A stretch of DNA of 64,000 nt, from assembly GCF_017876575.1 (NCBI RefSeq), contig NZ_JAGIOE010000001.1, positions 434,001-498,000 on the forward strand. The letters are read 5' to 3'. This document shows positions 35,401-44,834 of the stretch, piece by piece (within the stretch, counting starts at the first letter, position 1; every line of letters begins with the position of its first letter). The notes beneath the pieces were generated by a model. The model was not told the DNA's origin. It was given only the letters and a program-made list of their open reading frames with translations, and searched no databases. This DNA is from Paeniglutamicibacter psychrophenolicus (lineage in GTDB: Bacteria; Actinomycetota; Actinomycetes; Actinomycetales; Micrococcaceae). Position numbers and translations under genes: made by a program.

Positions 35401-37053
35401 TCACGGGAATTCCAGTGAAAACACGTTGGCCGGCGCCTCGGCATGGCCGTGGTCGCGCGGCAACCGATCCGCCATGGCCAGGGCGTGGGGCGCCCCTTCC
35501 AACAGCTGCGCGAACATCCGCCCATCGAGGTCCAACCCCGCCCGGGCGGCGGCCCACTGGCATGCTGCGCGCAGCGCAGGGTCCGGGTCCCCGGTGCCGG
35601 CGGCAGCCGGCCGGGGTCCTTCCACCGGCGGGGCCACGGCGCCGGCGGGCAGTTCGGCACGGCGCCGGTGCCACCCGGTCGCCGACTGGTAGGCATGGCC
35701 GATCCGCAGGATCGCTTCCTCGCCGAAGGGCCGGCCGAGGATCTGCATGCCCAGCGGCATCCCGCCCGCGCCGAAGCCGTTGGGCAGCGCAAGGACCGGC
35801 TGGCCGGTGACGTTGGCCGCGGCGTAAGGGTTCGCGTGTTTCCAGAACCCCAGCGGGTCATGTGCGGAAAAGGGCGGCGCCTCGCCCGCACAGGTGGTGA
35901 TGAAGGCGTCGAAGCGCCGGTACAGGGGCTTCATTCCGGCGATCGCCCGCCGGTGTTCCCGGCCGGCCCGCACCAGGTCGTTGGCGCTGAACAGCACGGC
36001 CGGCAGCATCCGGCCCAGGATGTCGGCGCCGAAGTCCCCGGGACGCTCGGCCAGCGCGGCCTGGTGCACGTTGAGGATCTCGGTTTCCGCGATGACCGTC
36101 TTGATGTCGTTGTAGCCTTGCAGCGGCCCCATGGTGCAGTCCTCCACGACTGCGCCCAGTTCCACCAGCACGCACAGGGCGGCCTCCATGGCCCGGCGCT
36201 CTTCGGCGCTCGCGGAGGACTCCTCCTCCCACTGGTGGCGCAGCACCCCGATGCGCACCCCGCGCAGGTCCACGGTCAGGGCACCGCGGTAGTCGGGCAG
36301 GGTGCGGGCAACGCTCGCCGGGTCGCCGGGGTCGCGTCCCGCGATCCCCTGGAGCAGGATGGCGCAATCCATCACCGTCTTGCCCATGGGGCCGACGCGG
36401 TCGAAGGTGTGGGAGTGGGGGATCGTCCCGGACCGGCCCACCAGGCCGGGGGTCGGCATCAATCCGGTGATGCCGCAGCGGGAGGCCGGCACGCGGATCG
36501 AACCACCGGTGTCGGTGCCGATGCTTGCCGGCACCAGGCCCGCGGCGATCGCCGCGGCCGAACCGCTCGAGGAGCCCCCGGTGACCCGGGAAAGGTTCCA
36601 CGGATTGCGTGCCGGAGGCCAGGGCGCATCGAACGAGGGCCCGCCGTGGGCCAGTTCGTGCATGGCCACCTTGCCCATCATCACGGCCCCGGCCTGTTTC
36701 AGCTTCGCGGCCACGCCCGCGTCCCGGTCCGGCACGTTGCTTGCCAGCACCCGTGAATGCCCGGTGGTCGGGATGCCGGCGGTGTTGATGCAGTCCTTGA
36801 GCGCAAAGGGGATGCCGTGCAGCGGGCCTCGATACTCCCCCGCGGCAATCTCTGATTCCGCCGCGTGTGCAGCATCGAGCGCCTGCTCGAAGGTCCGGGT
36901 GATGAACGAGTTGACCTGCGGCTCGAGCGCCTCGGCGCGGGCGACCAGGGCGCGGGCGTACTCGAGGGGAGAGAGCGCCCGTGAGCGGATCAGCTCCCCC
37001 GCCTGGGCAATGGTCAGCTGGTGAAGCTCGGTGGCTTGGATGGATGTTTCCAA
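35401..37053 (-). CDS. Amidase signature family hydrolase
   Basis: A 550-residue amidase. The start chosen is TTG eight bases after a perfect AAGGAG; another TTG ten codons upstream lacks such a site. Seen: the Ser-cisSer-Lys triad, with Lys86 in ALKDCIN, the cis-serine in GGSSSGSAAA (near 161-163) and nucleophile Ser185 in TDTGGSIRVPAS. The C-terminal 200 residues complete the usual fold. It hydrolyses an amide or ester bond. It heads the group amidase/EthD-like/HbpS-like/NIPSNAP and lies behind the P450 terminator, so it probably has its own promoter. Confidence 0.88.
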   Translation of the reverse strand: METSIQATELHQLTIAQAGELIRSRALSPLEYARALVARAEALEPQVNSFITRTFEQALDAAHAAESEIAAGEYRGPLHGIPFALKDCINTAGIPTTGHSRVLASNVPDRDAGVAAKLKQAGAVMMGKVAMHELAHGGPSFDAPWPPARNPWNLSRVTGGSSSGSAAAIAAGLVPASIGTDTGGSIRVPASRCGITGLMPTPGLVGRSGTIPHSHTFDRVGPMGKTVMDCAILLQGIAGRDPGDPASVARTLPDYRGALTVDLRGVRIGVLRHQWEEESSASAEERRAMEAALCVLVELGAVVEDCTMGPLQGYNDIKTVIAETEILNVHQAALAERPGDFGADILGRMLPAVLFSANDLVRAGREHRRAIAGMKPLYRRFDAFITTCAGEAPPFSAHDPLGFWKHANPYAAANVTGQPVLALPNGFGAGGMPLGMQILGRPFGEEAILRIGHAYQSATGWHRRRAELPAGAVAPPVEGPRPAAAGTGDPDPALRAACQWAAARAGLDLDGRMFAQLLEGAPHALAMADRLPRDHGHAEAPANVFSLEFP

Positions 37054-37115
37054 CCGCGCAACTCCTTGGTGTTTGGAATTCAACGAATCCCGGGCCGGAG
37101 GGGCACGGAAAAAAC

Positions 37116-37159
37116 GGGAAGGCCGGCGCCGGGGGTCTGCTCCCCGGTACCGGCCTCCC
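37116..37159 (-). terminator. Terminator after the cytochrome P450 gene
   Basis: About 18 pairs with small internal mismatches (GGGAAGGCCGG...CCGGGG and CCCCGG...CCGGCCTCCC). On the minus strand it is followed by CCCGTTTTTTCCG, a true T-run, so it is a good intrinsic terminator between P450 and amidase. Confidence 0.8.
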
Positions 37160-37178
37160 GCAGTGCCTGGGGGTTTTC

Positions 37179-38396
37179 CTAGGCGAGGGTGATGCGCAGC
37201 GGCACGGCGCCCCAGCCGCGCAGCGCGTTGTTGTGGTGGTACTCGACCGGTGCTGCCAGCTCGATGCTTTCAACCAGCGGCACCAGCTTCTCCAGCAGGC
37301 AGGCCGCCTGCAGGCGGGCGGCGTGCTGGCCGACGCACTGGTGCACGCCCATGCCGAAGGCCAGGTGGCCCGAGGGATCGCGCGAGAGGTCGAACTTGTC
37401 CGGGTTCTCCCAGCGGCGGGGGTCGCGGTTGGCTGCGGCGAAGCTCAGCATGACCCTGGTGCCGGCCTTGATGAGTGTTCCGCCGATCTCCACGTCCTGG
37501 GCGGCCTTGCGGAACAGGTGCTGCACCGGGGAGATCCAGCGCAGGGACTCGTCGAAGGCCACGCGGGCCAGGCCCGGGTTTGCCTTCAACGCGGCCCACT
37601 GGTCCGGGTTGGTGGCCAGTGCGTAGAGCAGGCCGGTGATGCCGTAGACGGTGGTGTCCACGCCCGCGGAGAGCAGCGAGCGGGTGAGCAGCGGGGCAAA
37701 GTCGTGGGTGATGTCCCCGCGGTCAGCGGCGGCCCAGATGTCGGCACCGAAGCCCTCGGGCTTCAGCGAATCGCGCTGGCACGCGGCCGTGGCCCACTCG
37801 GCCAGGGCCGGGGCCTGGCATTCGCCGCTCTTGAACAGCTCGTTCTGCGGCCCGGCCCCGTTGAAGATGTGGTCGGCATAGGGAACGAGGTTCTCGCGTC
37901 CCTCGTCGGTGATGCCGGAGGCCTCCGGGAAGAAGTTCACCGGCATGACGGCTCCGATGTCGCGGAACCCGTCGATCTCCACCTGTGCGCCGGAAGGCTT
38001 GCCGGCCAGCAGCGGGTCAAGCACCGCGTCGGCGTATGAAAGGCAGGTGTCCTTCAACGCGCGCAGGGCACGCGAGGAGAGGATCTCCTGCAGCACCTCG
38101 CGCGGGGCGTCGTGCTCGGGCGGATCCATCTGCAACAGGCCGCGGGCGCGCCAAGGCTCGTTCAGGCCCACGCCGGACCCCGAGGTCAGCTCCTGCCAGT
38201 TTTCCAGCGAGCTGGCCAGTTCCTCGTGCCGCCCGATCGCGTAGACGTGGTACTTGGAGAGGTACACCACCGGGCCCGACTCGCGCAGGAGTTCCTGGAA
38301 CGGCAACGGGTCTTCAAGGATTTCCTCCGAGAACGGGTCCTCGTTGAGTACCGGGACGGTTCCGTGGGGGGCTGGGCATTTTGCCGTTGTCGACAT
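37179..38396 (-). CDS. Cytochrome P450, CYP199-like
   Basis: A 405-residue soluble bacterial P450. Seen: I-helix SLLSAGVDTTVYG, the ExxR motif (ESLRW) and haem-binding FGMGVHQCVG with Cys354. From memory of CYP199A2/A4 (para-substituted benzoate oxidases) the resemblance extends over most of the chain: SGPVVYLSKYHVYAIGRHEE, GRENLVPYADHIFNG, the LLTRSLLSAG stretch and ANRDPRRW. The arginine of PWRARG matches a substrate carboxylate-binding arginine, but the neighbouring serine is replaced by glycine here. A carboxylate-bearing aromatic substrate is therefore plausible but not proven. The electron donor is probably encoded 14 bases upstream. Confidence 0.88.
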   Translation of the reverse strand: MSTTAKCPAPHGTVPVLNEDPFSEEILEDPLPFQELLRESGPVVYLSKYHVYAIGRHEELASSLENWQELTSGSGVGLNEPWRARGLLQMDPPEHDAPREVLQEILSSRALRALKDTCLSYADAVLDPLLAGKPSGAQVEIDGFRDIGAVMPVNFFPEASGITDEGRENLVPYADHIFNGAGPQNELFKSGECQAPALAEWATAACQRDSLKPEGFGADIWAAADRGDITHDFAPLLTRSLLSAGVDTTVYGITGLLYALATNPDQWAALKANPGLARVAFDESLRWISPVQHLFRKAAQDVEIGGTLIKAGTRVMLSFAAANRDPRRWENPDKFDLSRDPSGHLAFGMGVHQCVGQHAARLQAACLLEKLVPLVESIELAAPVEYHHNNALRGWGAVPLRITLA

Positions 38397-38410
38397 GGGG
38401 AGTACCTCTT

Positions 38411-39427
38411 CTATAGATCCAGCACAAGGCGATCGGAGATCGCGCGTGAGACACATACAAACATCCGGTCGTTCTTCGCACGCTCACCGTCGTTCAGCAG
38501 GGAGTCGCGGTGCTCGGGGGTGCCCTTGAGCACGCCGACCTCGCAGGTGCCGCAGACGCCCTCCATGCAGGAGGCGAGCACCGGAACCCCGGCGCAGGCC
38601 AGTGCGGAGAGCACCGTCTCGTCCGTCCCGACGGTGACGGTCTTCTTGGAGACCGCGAGTTCGAGCTCGAACGGCTCGGTGCGTACCGGTGCCTCCAGGG
38701 CTGCCGCAACAAAGCGTTCGAAGCGAACCGCCCAGGAGGGCCATGCCGCGGCGGCACCCGCCACCGCGTTCAACAGCGGTTCGGGACCGCAGCAGTACAC
38801 GCGGCCGTCCTGCACCGGTTCCTTGAGGAAGCTCAGGTCCAGGTGGCCCATTTCATCCTGCGGCCAGACGGTGACGCGGTCGCCGTACTGTTCCAACTCG
38901 TCGAGGAACGCCATGGAGGCGCGCGTGCGGCCGCCATAGTGCAGGTGCCAGTCGATGCCGAGCGTATGGGCGGCCTTGATCATGGTCATGATCGGGGTGA
39001 TCCCGATGCCGCCGGCAATGAAGTTGAACTTCTTGCCCTGGGTCAGGTGGAAGTTGTTGCGGGGGGTGCCCACGGTGATCATGTCACCGACGGCAAGCTT
39101 GTCGTGGATGTAGCGCGATCCGCCGCGGGAGTTGGGCTCGTTCAGCACCGCGACCTCGTAGGCGTGCGGGTCCCAGCGGTCCCCGCACAACGAGTAGTGC
39201 CGCGAGATGTTTCCCTCGTCCGAGGTCGGCAGCACCAATTCGATGTGTGATCCGGGCGTCCAGTCCGGCACGCGCGAGTTGTGCGGCTCTTCAAGCCGCA
39301 ATCGCACGACGCCGTCGGCCAGCAGGTCCTTCCGTGCAACCCGGAGGGACTGGATACCAGGGCGGCCAATGGCGGGCCTGGTAGCCGAGGAAGAGTCGGC
39401 GGTGAGCGAATCGGCTTTTATAGGCAT
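38411..39427 (-). CDS. FAD/2Fe-2S oxidoreductase (phthalate dioxygenase reductase type), P450 partner
   Basis: A 338-residue electron-transfer protein with three domains in order: flavin-binding barrel (SRHYSLCGD, the RxYS flavin motif), NAD-binding (FIAGGIGITPIMTM; YCCGPEPLL) and a C-terminal plant-type 2Fe-2S ferredoxin (CMEGVCGTCEVG...FVCVS, four cysteines). This is the PDR/vanillate demethylase reductase layout. The ATG start is from MPIKADS; the open frame before it is leader containing a LysR-type box. It is encoded directly upstream of the P450 and should pass NAD(P)H electrons to it. Confidence 0.9.
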   Translation of the reverse strand: MPIKADSLTADSSSATRPAIGRPGIQSLRVARKDLLADGVVRLRLEEPHNSRVPDWTPGSHIELVLPTSDEGNISRHYSLCGDRWDPHAYEVAVLNEPNSRGGSRYIHDKLAVGDMITVGTPRNNFHLTQGKKFNFIAGGIGITPIMTMIKAAHTLGIDWHLHYGGRTRASMAFLDELEQYGDRVTVWPQDEMGHLDLSFLKEPVQDGRVYCCGPEPLLNAVAGAAAAWPSWAVRFERFVAAALEAPVRTEPFELELAVSKKTVTVGTDETVLSALACAGVPVLASCMEGVCGTCEVGVLKGTPEHRDSLLNDGERAKNDRMFVCVSRAISDRLVLDL

Positions 39428-39475
39428 GCCACGATCATCCACTCTAAGTGTTGCTGTAATCAATCTCACACAGCA

Positions 39476-39491
39476 TATCAAGGCGATAGCC
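39476..39491. promoter_or_regulatory. LysR-type operator upstream of the reductase-P450 operon
   Basis: TATCAAGGCGATAGCC contains TATC-N5-GATA, a 13-base interrupted palindrome of the T-N11-A type used by LysR regulators. Thirteen of 16 positions match the site at 56836-56851. On the minus strand it overlaps TTGATA, a possible -35 element 17 bases before TACAGC, about 50 bases from the reductase start. The candidate regulator is the LysR protein encoded in the island. Confidence 0.55.
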
Positions 39492-39565
39492 ACGTCGTGG
39501 AGGTCTCCCCCTTGACAGCTTTCACCCGCCGCGGCACCACCGGCCCATCCCCGGCCAGGCACGGC

Positions 39566-39600
39566 AATGTCCCCCGCCACGTGGCGTGGCGGGGGACATT
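39566..39600 (-). terminator. Terminator after the first acyl-CoA dehydrogenase
   Basis: A perfect 16-base stem (AATGTCCCCCGCCACG and complement) with a TGG loop, ten bases after the stop of the minus-strand dehydrogenase gene. Confidence 0.85.
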
Positions 39601-39609
39601 GATTCCGGC

Positions 39610-40851
<1,242 letters not shown>

Positions 40852-40912
40852 TTACTTGTACTCCTTCAGCGATTCGAACCCGAGTTCAGTCAACAACGGC
40901 ACGGTGCCGCCG
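40852..40912 (-). pseudogene. 3' remnant of an APH-type kinase gene (deletion scar)
   Basis: These 61 bases encode, in frame up to a TAA, GGTVPLLTELGFESLKEYK, matching the end of the intact kinase at 43756-44832 (GSTVPLLIELGLESLKEHK). The DNA itself aligns base for base with the 3' end of that gene. The remnant begins immediately after the TAG stop of the substrate-binding protein gene, so the rest of a kinase gene (over 1 kb) was removed by a deletion whose junction is at about 40912/40913. The remnant has no start and is not a functional gene, though it still carries the ribosome-binding site (AAGGAG) for the dehydrogenase. Confidence 0.9.
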
Positions 40913-42028
40913 CTACGCCCGCGCAAATTCGGGAACCAGGGTTTCAAAGGTGATGGCGCCCTTCTTGATGCTTCCGAAGCGCTCGGCGAGCGTGGCCATG
41001 TGCTCCACGGTTTCCTTTTTTGCCTTGAACATCGGCTGGAGCTTCGGCGCCATGACGGTGGTGTAGTGCTCGATGTAGGCCTGCGCAATTTCCGGTGCTT
41101 TGCCGCCCAGCGCGCTGGTGTTGAGCAGGTCGGCGGCCTCCTTCTTGTTCTTCTGGACCCACTGGTTGGCGTCCTCCTGGGTGTCCAGCCACTGCTTGAC
41201 GAGGTCCGGCTGCTCCTGGGCCATTTCCTCGCGGACGGCGATCGCCAGCACGGCCTGGTTGCGCATCGTCTCCGGGACGTTCGGTTCGGCGAAGTCCAGC
41301 AGGATTTGGCCCCCGGTCTCCTTGGCGACATAGCGCGTGGAGGTCCACTGCACGGTGACGTACGCGTCAACGCGTTCCTTCTTCACGTTGGGGATGGCTT
41401 GGGCGGTGGTGCCGATCGCCAGCGTGGTGACATCGGAATACTTCATGCCCGCAAGTTCGAGGGCGAGCTTCAGCTGCAGGTCGCTGCCGGAACCCACGGA
41501 CGTGACACCGACCTTCTTGCCCTTCAGCGAAGCCATCTTCTCCTCGAAGCTGGCGTCGGGACCGGGCCAGCTGATGCCCTTGCGGCCCACGATGCCGTAG
41601 GAGGTCTCCGCGGTGCGGAAACCAACCAGCACCGGGCGCTTGCCCTTGGAGCTGTTCGCGTGGGTCGCCATCAACAGCATCGTGTCGGCCGCCAACCCGT
41701 CGAGGGCACCGGCAACCATCAGCTGGAACGACTGGACGCCGCTTTGCGGGGTCAGGTGCTTGGGGACGTCCAGGCCGTGGTTGGCGTAGTCCTTGTTGGC
41801 CAGGTTGACGGTGTCCAGGAAGAACGCGTCACCGGGGAACGACCCGATCTCGAATTTCGTCAGGCCGCCGCTGCCTTCTGCGCTGCCGCCGCAGGCCGTC
41901 AGCAACGAGGCCGAACCAAGTGCAGCCGTGCCAAGCCCGACATACTTCAACAGCGAACGACGCGAGACGCCCCGGTCCAACAGACGCGGACCTGCGAAAA
42001 GCGATCCGCCGTTTTGTGACTCAAACAT
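40913..42028 (-). CDS. NitT/TauT-type ABC substrate-binding protein (module copy 1)
   Basis: A 371-residue exported lipoprotein. The N-terminus carries a twin-arginine pair (SRRSLLKYVG) and a lipobox LTAC (Cys46). The body has the NMT1/THI5-like fold: FEIGSFPGDAFFLDTVNLANKDYANHGLDV, LKGKKVGVTSVGSGSDLQLKLALE, and DAYVTVQWTSTRYVAKE. The ATG start is six bases after AGGAG. It is similar along its length to the protein at 44835-45953. The only permease and ATPase of this type in the window are encoded at 54977-57945, so it presumably feeds them. Confidence 0.88.
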   Translation of the reverse strand: MFESQNGGSLFAGPRLLDRGVSRRSLLKYVGLGTAALGSASLLTACGGSAEGSGGLTKFEIGSFPGDAFFLDTVNLANKDYANHGLDVPKHLTPQSGVQSFQLMVAGALDGLAADTMLLMATHANSSKGKRPVLVGFRTAETSYGIVGRKGISWPGPDASFEEKMASLKGKKVGVTSVGSGSDLQLKLALELAGMKYSDVTTLAIGTTAQAIPNVKKERVDAYVTVQWTSTRYVAKETGGQILLDFAEPNVPETMRNQAVLAIAVREEMAQEQPDLVKQWLDTQEDANQWVQKNKKEAADLLNTSALGGKAPEIAQAYIEHYTTVMAPKLQPMFKAKKETVEHMATLAERFGSIKKGAITFETLVPEFARA

Positions 42029-42448
42029 TACTGCTCCTAATGTGGTTGGTTCGTACTTGGTCGCCTCGGGCGTGGACGGGGGGTTCCCGCCGGGGAACTC
42101 AGCATTGCTTGCCTTCGGCCCGCGCGGGGCCCTGTGGCACCGCCTCAACCCCCGCCGGGCTCCTCGATGCGGGCAGGCCCGTCCGGGTTCCCGCGTTCAC
42201 GTGGTTCGCGTCCACGGCACCGCGCGGCTTCGCGGACCGGATCTTTTGCCCCGGCAATTGCGTGGTTGCTGCTTGTGGCTGTTTCGACTGGCAACGGGGC
42301 ACCTTCACTGGGGAGCGGATCCGGAAGGGCGATCCCTCGCATCCGGTGTGACCCAAGTCTCCACAGCGGGCTTTGTCGGCGGTAGAGCGCGGGCCATTGC
42401 AGGGTGATAAGAATCCGCTATCGCGGGTTGCCTTCTACGCGGGCATGA
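42029..42448. promoter_or_regulatory. Promoter region of module copy 1, containing a shared ~145-bp element
   Basis: No gene was recognised. The right part, 42278-42423, is related almost colinearly to 52439-52583 upstream of the CoA-ligase operon: both open with GGCTGTTTCGACT, share CCGGTGTGA in the middle and end with GGTGATA-N7-GCTATCG. The left part shows similarity only in the last ~35 bases next to the ribosome-binding site, where it resembles the leader of the second binding-protein gene (TTGGTTCGT). It is a probable regulated promoter. Confidence 0.6.
42278..42423 (-). repeat. Shared upstream element, copy 1
   Basis: About 146 bases related with few small gaps to 52439-52583. Its end carries GGTGATA (42403-42409) and GCTATCG (42417-42423) at a spacing identical to the other copy. 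Both copies have the same orientation with respect to the downstream minus-strand operon, so a duplicated regulatory region is the simplest explanation. Confidence 0.7.
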
Positions 42449-42489
42449 AAAAGGTCCCGCCACCACAAGCTGTGGTGACGGGACCTTTT
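42449..42489 (-). terminator. Terminator after the second acyl-CoA dehydrogenase
   Basis: A 19-base stem with one mismatch (AAAAGGTCCCG...ACCACA and TGTGGTGACGGGACCTTTT) with an AGC loop, followed on the minus strand by TTTTT. It ends the long carboxylase-to-dehydrogenase operon. Confidence 0.9.
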
Positions 42490-42497
42490 GGCTAAGG

Positions 42498-43754
42498 CTA
42501 GGCCTTGGCTGCTGCGGCCGCTGCGCGGGCCTCGCGGCGGGCGCGCTGGCGCTTGAGCTCGTTGCGGGCCATGGAGTTCTTGTGGACCTCGTCCGGGCCG
42601 TCAGCGAAGCGGATGGTGCGCGCGTAGGCGAAGGAGGACGCCAGGAAGAAGTCCTGCGACAGCCCCGCGGCACCGTGCACCTGGATGGCCTTGTCGAGGA
42701 TCCACTCGACTGCTGCCGGGGTGGCGATCTTGATGGCCTGGATCTCGGTGTGGGCGGCCTTGTTGCCCACGGTGTCCATGAGCCATGCGGTCTTGAGGAC
42801 CATCAGGCGAAGCTGTTCGATCTTCACGCGGGACTCGGCGATCCAGGTGCGCACCACGCCCTGGTCGGACAGCGGCTTGCCGAACGGCGTGCGGGCATCC
42901 GCGCGCTCGCACATCATCGAGATGGCGCGCTCGGCCATGCCGATGGCGCGCATGCAGTGGTGGATGCGGCCGGGGCCCAGGCGGGCCTGGGCGATGGCGA
43001 AGCCCTCGCCCTCCGCGCCGATGATGTTCGAGACCGGGACGCGGACGTCCTTGAACTCCAGCTCCGCGTGGCCACCGTTGTAGTGGTCCTCGTAGCCGAA
43101 GATGGTCATGCCGCGCTTGACGGTCACACCCGGGGTGTTGCGCGGAACCAGGATCTGGCTCTGCTGCTTGTGGCGCTCCGCGGTCGGATCGGTCTTGCCC
43201 ATCACGATGAAGATCTCGGCGTTGGGGTTCATGGCACCGGTGATGAACCACTTGGTGCCGTTGATGACGTACTCGTCGCCGTCGCGCACGATCGAGGTTT
43301 CGATGTTGGTGGCATCCGAGGATGCGACCTTCGGCTCGGTCATCGCGAAGGCCGAACGGATCTCGCCGTTCAGCAGCGGCTTGAGCCACTTTTCCTTTTG
43401 CTCCTCGGTGCCGAACTCGGCCAGCAGCTCCATGTTTCCGGTGTCCGGGGCGGCGCAGTTCAGTGCGGCAGGGGCCAGCGTGCGGGCGCGCCCGGTGATC
43501 TCGGACAGGGCCGCGTACTGGACGTTGGTCAGGCCGGCACCACCCTCGCCCGGGAGGAACAGGTTCCACAGCCCGCGGCTGCGGGCCTCGGCGCGCAGCT
43601 CGTTGAGGATCTTGGACTCGGACCAGGCGTACGGGTTCTCCATGGTCTTGAGCTCATCGGCGAAGGCCTGCTCGTTCGGGTACACGTGCGAGTACATGAA
43701 GTCGACGAGTTCCTTCTTCAGGAGCTCCGTGCGTTCATCGATCGAGAATTCCAA
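42498..43754 (-). CDS. Acyl-CoA dehydrogenase, ACAD10/11-like (module copy 2)
   Basis: A 418-residue flavoprotein closely related to the one at 39610-40851; it differs mostly at the N-terminal 50 and C-terminal 20 residues (the end here is Ala/Lys-rich). Seen: FAMTEPKVASSDATN, FIVMGKTDP, RTPFGKPLSDQG, HGAAGLSQD. The start is TTG, one base after the kinase stop, with AAGGAG nine bases upstream. In ACAD10/11-type pathways this enzyme converts the phosphorylated 4-hydroxyacyl-CoA to a 2-enoyl/3-hydroxyacyl-CoA. The adjacency of an intact kinase gene upstream supports that role. Confidence 0.9.
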   Translation of the reverse strand: MEFSIDERTELLKKELVDFMYSHVYPNEQAFADELKTMENPYAWSESKILNELRAEARSRGLWNLFLPGEGGAGLTNVQYAALSEITGRARTLAPAALNCAAPDTGNMELLAEFGTEEQKEKWLKPLLNGEIRSAFAMTEPKVASSDATNIETSIVRDGDEYVINGTKWFITGAMNPNAEIFIVMGKTDPTAERHKQQSQILVPRNTPGVTVKRGMTIFGYEDHYNGGHAELEFKDVRVPVSNIIGAEGEGFAIAQARLGPGRIHHCMRAIGMAERAISMMCERADARTPFGKPLSDQGVVRTWIAESRVKIEQLRLMVLKTAWLMDTVGNKAAHTEIQAIKIATPAAVEWILDKAIQVHGAAGLSQDFFLASSFAYARTIRFADGPDEVHKNSMARNELKRQRARREARAAAAAAKA

Positions 43755-43755
43755 T

Positions 43756-44832
43756 TTACTTGTGCTCCTTCAGTGATTCGAGCCCGAGTTCAATCAACAA
43801 CGGCACGGTGCTGCCGCTGTCCTCGAAGCCCTCGCCAACGGTCTGGCGGTTGATGTGTCTGTAGCGGACTCCCTCGGAGATGCCGGCGAGCTTGAAGCAG
43901 GCCAGTCCCAGGTGGAATCCAAAGCCTTCGAGCTTTCGTCCGCTCTCGGCCTCGTAAAGCGCCATGATCTCCTCGGTGGAGAGGTATCCGGGCGCCAGGG
44001 TCACGTCGTAGTTGGCCGGGTCGGTTGTTTCGTAACCGGCAACGATCTTGGCACGGCGCTGGTAGGTCAGCATCAGTGCAAGGTCCAGCAGCGGGTCCCC
44101 GAGCGTGGCCATTTCCCAGTCGATGACCGCCGCGGGCAAGTCGTCCGGGCCCATCAGCACGTTGTCCAGGCGGAAGTCGCCGTGCACGATGCCGGCGGCG
44201 GACTTGGCCGGAACCGTGGCCAGCAGCTTTGCGTGCAGTTCCTCGACGCCGGGAAGCTCGCGGGTCTTGGACGTATCAAGCTGCTGCTTCCAGCGCTTGA
44301 CCTGGCGGCCCAGGAAGCCCTCGGGGCGGCCGAAGTCGCCCAGGCCCACCTGTGCGGGGTCGACGCTGTGCAGCTTGGCCAGGGTGCCTACCAGCTCGGT
44401 GGACAGGCCGCGGGTGCGTTCCTCGCCCAGTGCGCGCAGCTCGTCGGCGTAGCGGTACGGCACGCCGTCGATGCGTTCCATGATGTAGAAGTCCGCGCCC
44501 AGCACGTCCTTGTCGCCGCAGTAGGCGTACATCTTGGCGACCGGCACATCGGTGCCGCGCAGGGCGTCGGCCATGGTGTACTCGCGGCGCATGTCGTGTG
44601 CCGTGGCCATGATGGTGCCCAGCGGCGGACGGCGCACGATCCACGCGTTGGTGCCGTCGGTCAGTTCGTAGGTCAGGTTCGACTTGCCGCCGGTGATCAG
44701 CGTTGCGGACAGTTCCCCGGCGACCATGCCGGGGTGTTCGGCCGCAAGCCAGTCGGTCAGCTTGTCGAGGTCCAGACCCGTGGGGGAAACGCGCTTCGTT
44801 GCAGCGTTGGTGTTTTCGGTGTTGGTGCTCAT
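43756..44832 (-). CDS. APH-fold phosphotransferase, probable 4-hydroxyacyl-CoA kinase
   Basis: A 358-residue kinase-like protein of the aminoglycoside phosphotransferase family. Seen: the catalytic loop HGDFRLDN (217-224) and metal-binding DWE (238-240), with a glycine-rich nucleotide loop in ITGGKSNLTYEL near residue 50. The family includes the N-terminal kinase domain of human ACAD10/11 and Pseudomonas LvaA, which phosphorylate 4-hydroxyacyl-CoA. The downstream ACAD-type gene is one base away, and the upstream stop is two bases from its ATG, so the three genes are tightly coupled. An antibiotic-resistance function is unlikely given this context. Confidence 0.88.
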   Translation of the reverse strand: MSTNTENTNAATKRVSPTGLDLDKLTDWLAAEHPGMVAGELSATLITGGKSNLTYELTDGTNAWIVRRPPLGTIMATAHDMRREYTMADALRGTDVPVAKMYAYCGDKDVLGADFYIMERIDGVPYRYADELRALGEERTRGLSTELVGTLAKLHSVDPAQVGLGDFGRPEGFLGRQVKRWKQQLDTSKTRELPGVEELHAKLLATVPAKSAAGIVHGDFRLDNVLMGPDDLPAAVIDWEMATLGDPLLDLALMLTYQRRAKIVAGYETTDPANYDVTLAPGYLSTEEIMALYEAESGRKLEGFGFHLGLACFKLAGISEGVRYRHINRQTVGEGFEDSGSTVPLLIELGLESLKEHK

Positions 44833-44834
44833 GT

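Noticed and set aside
43756-44832. Aminoglycoside resistance kinase
   Set aside because: Although APH-fold motifs are present, the gene is fused into a dehydrogenase operon of ACAD10/11 type, which fits acyl-CoA metabolism better.
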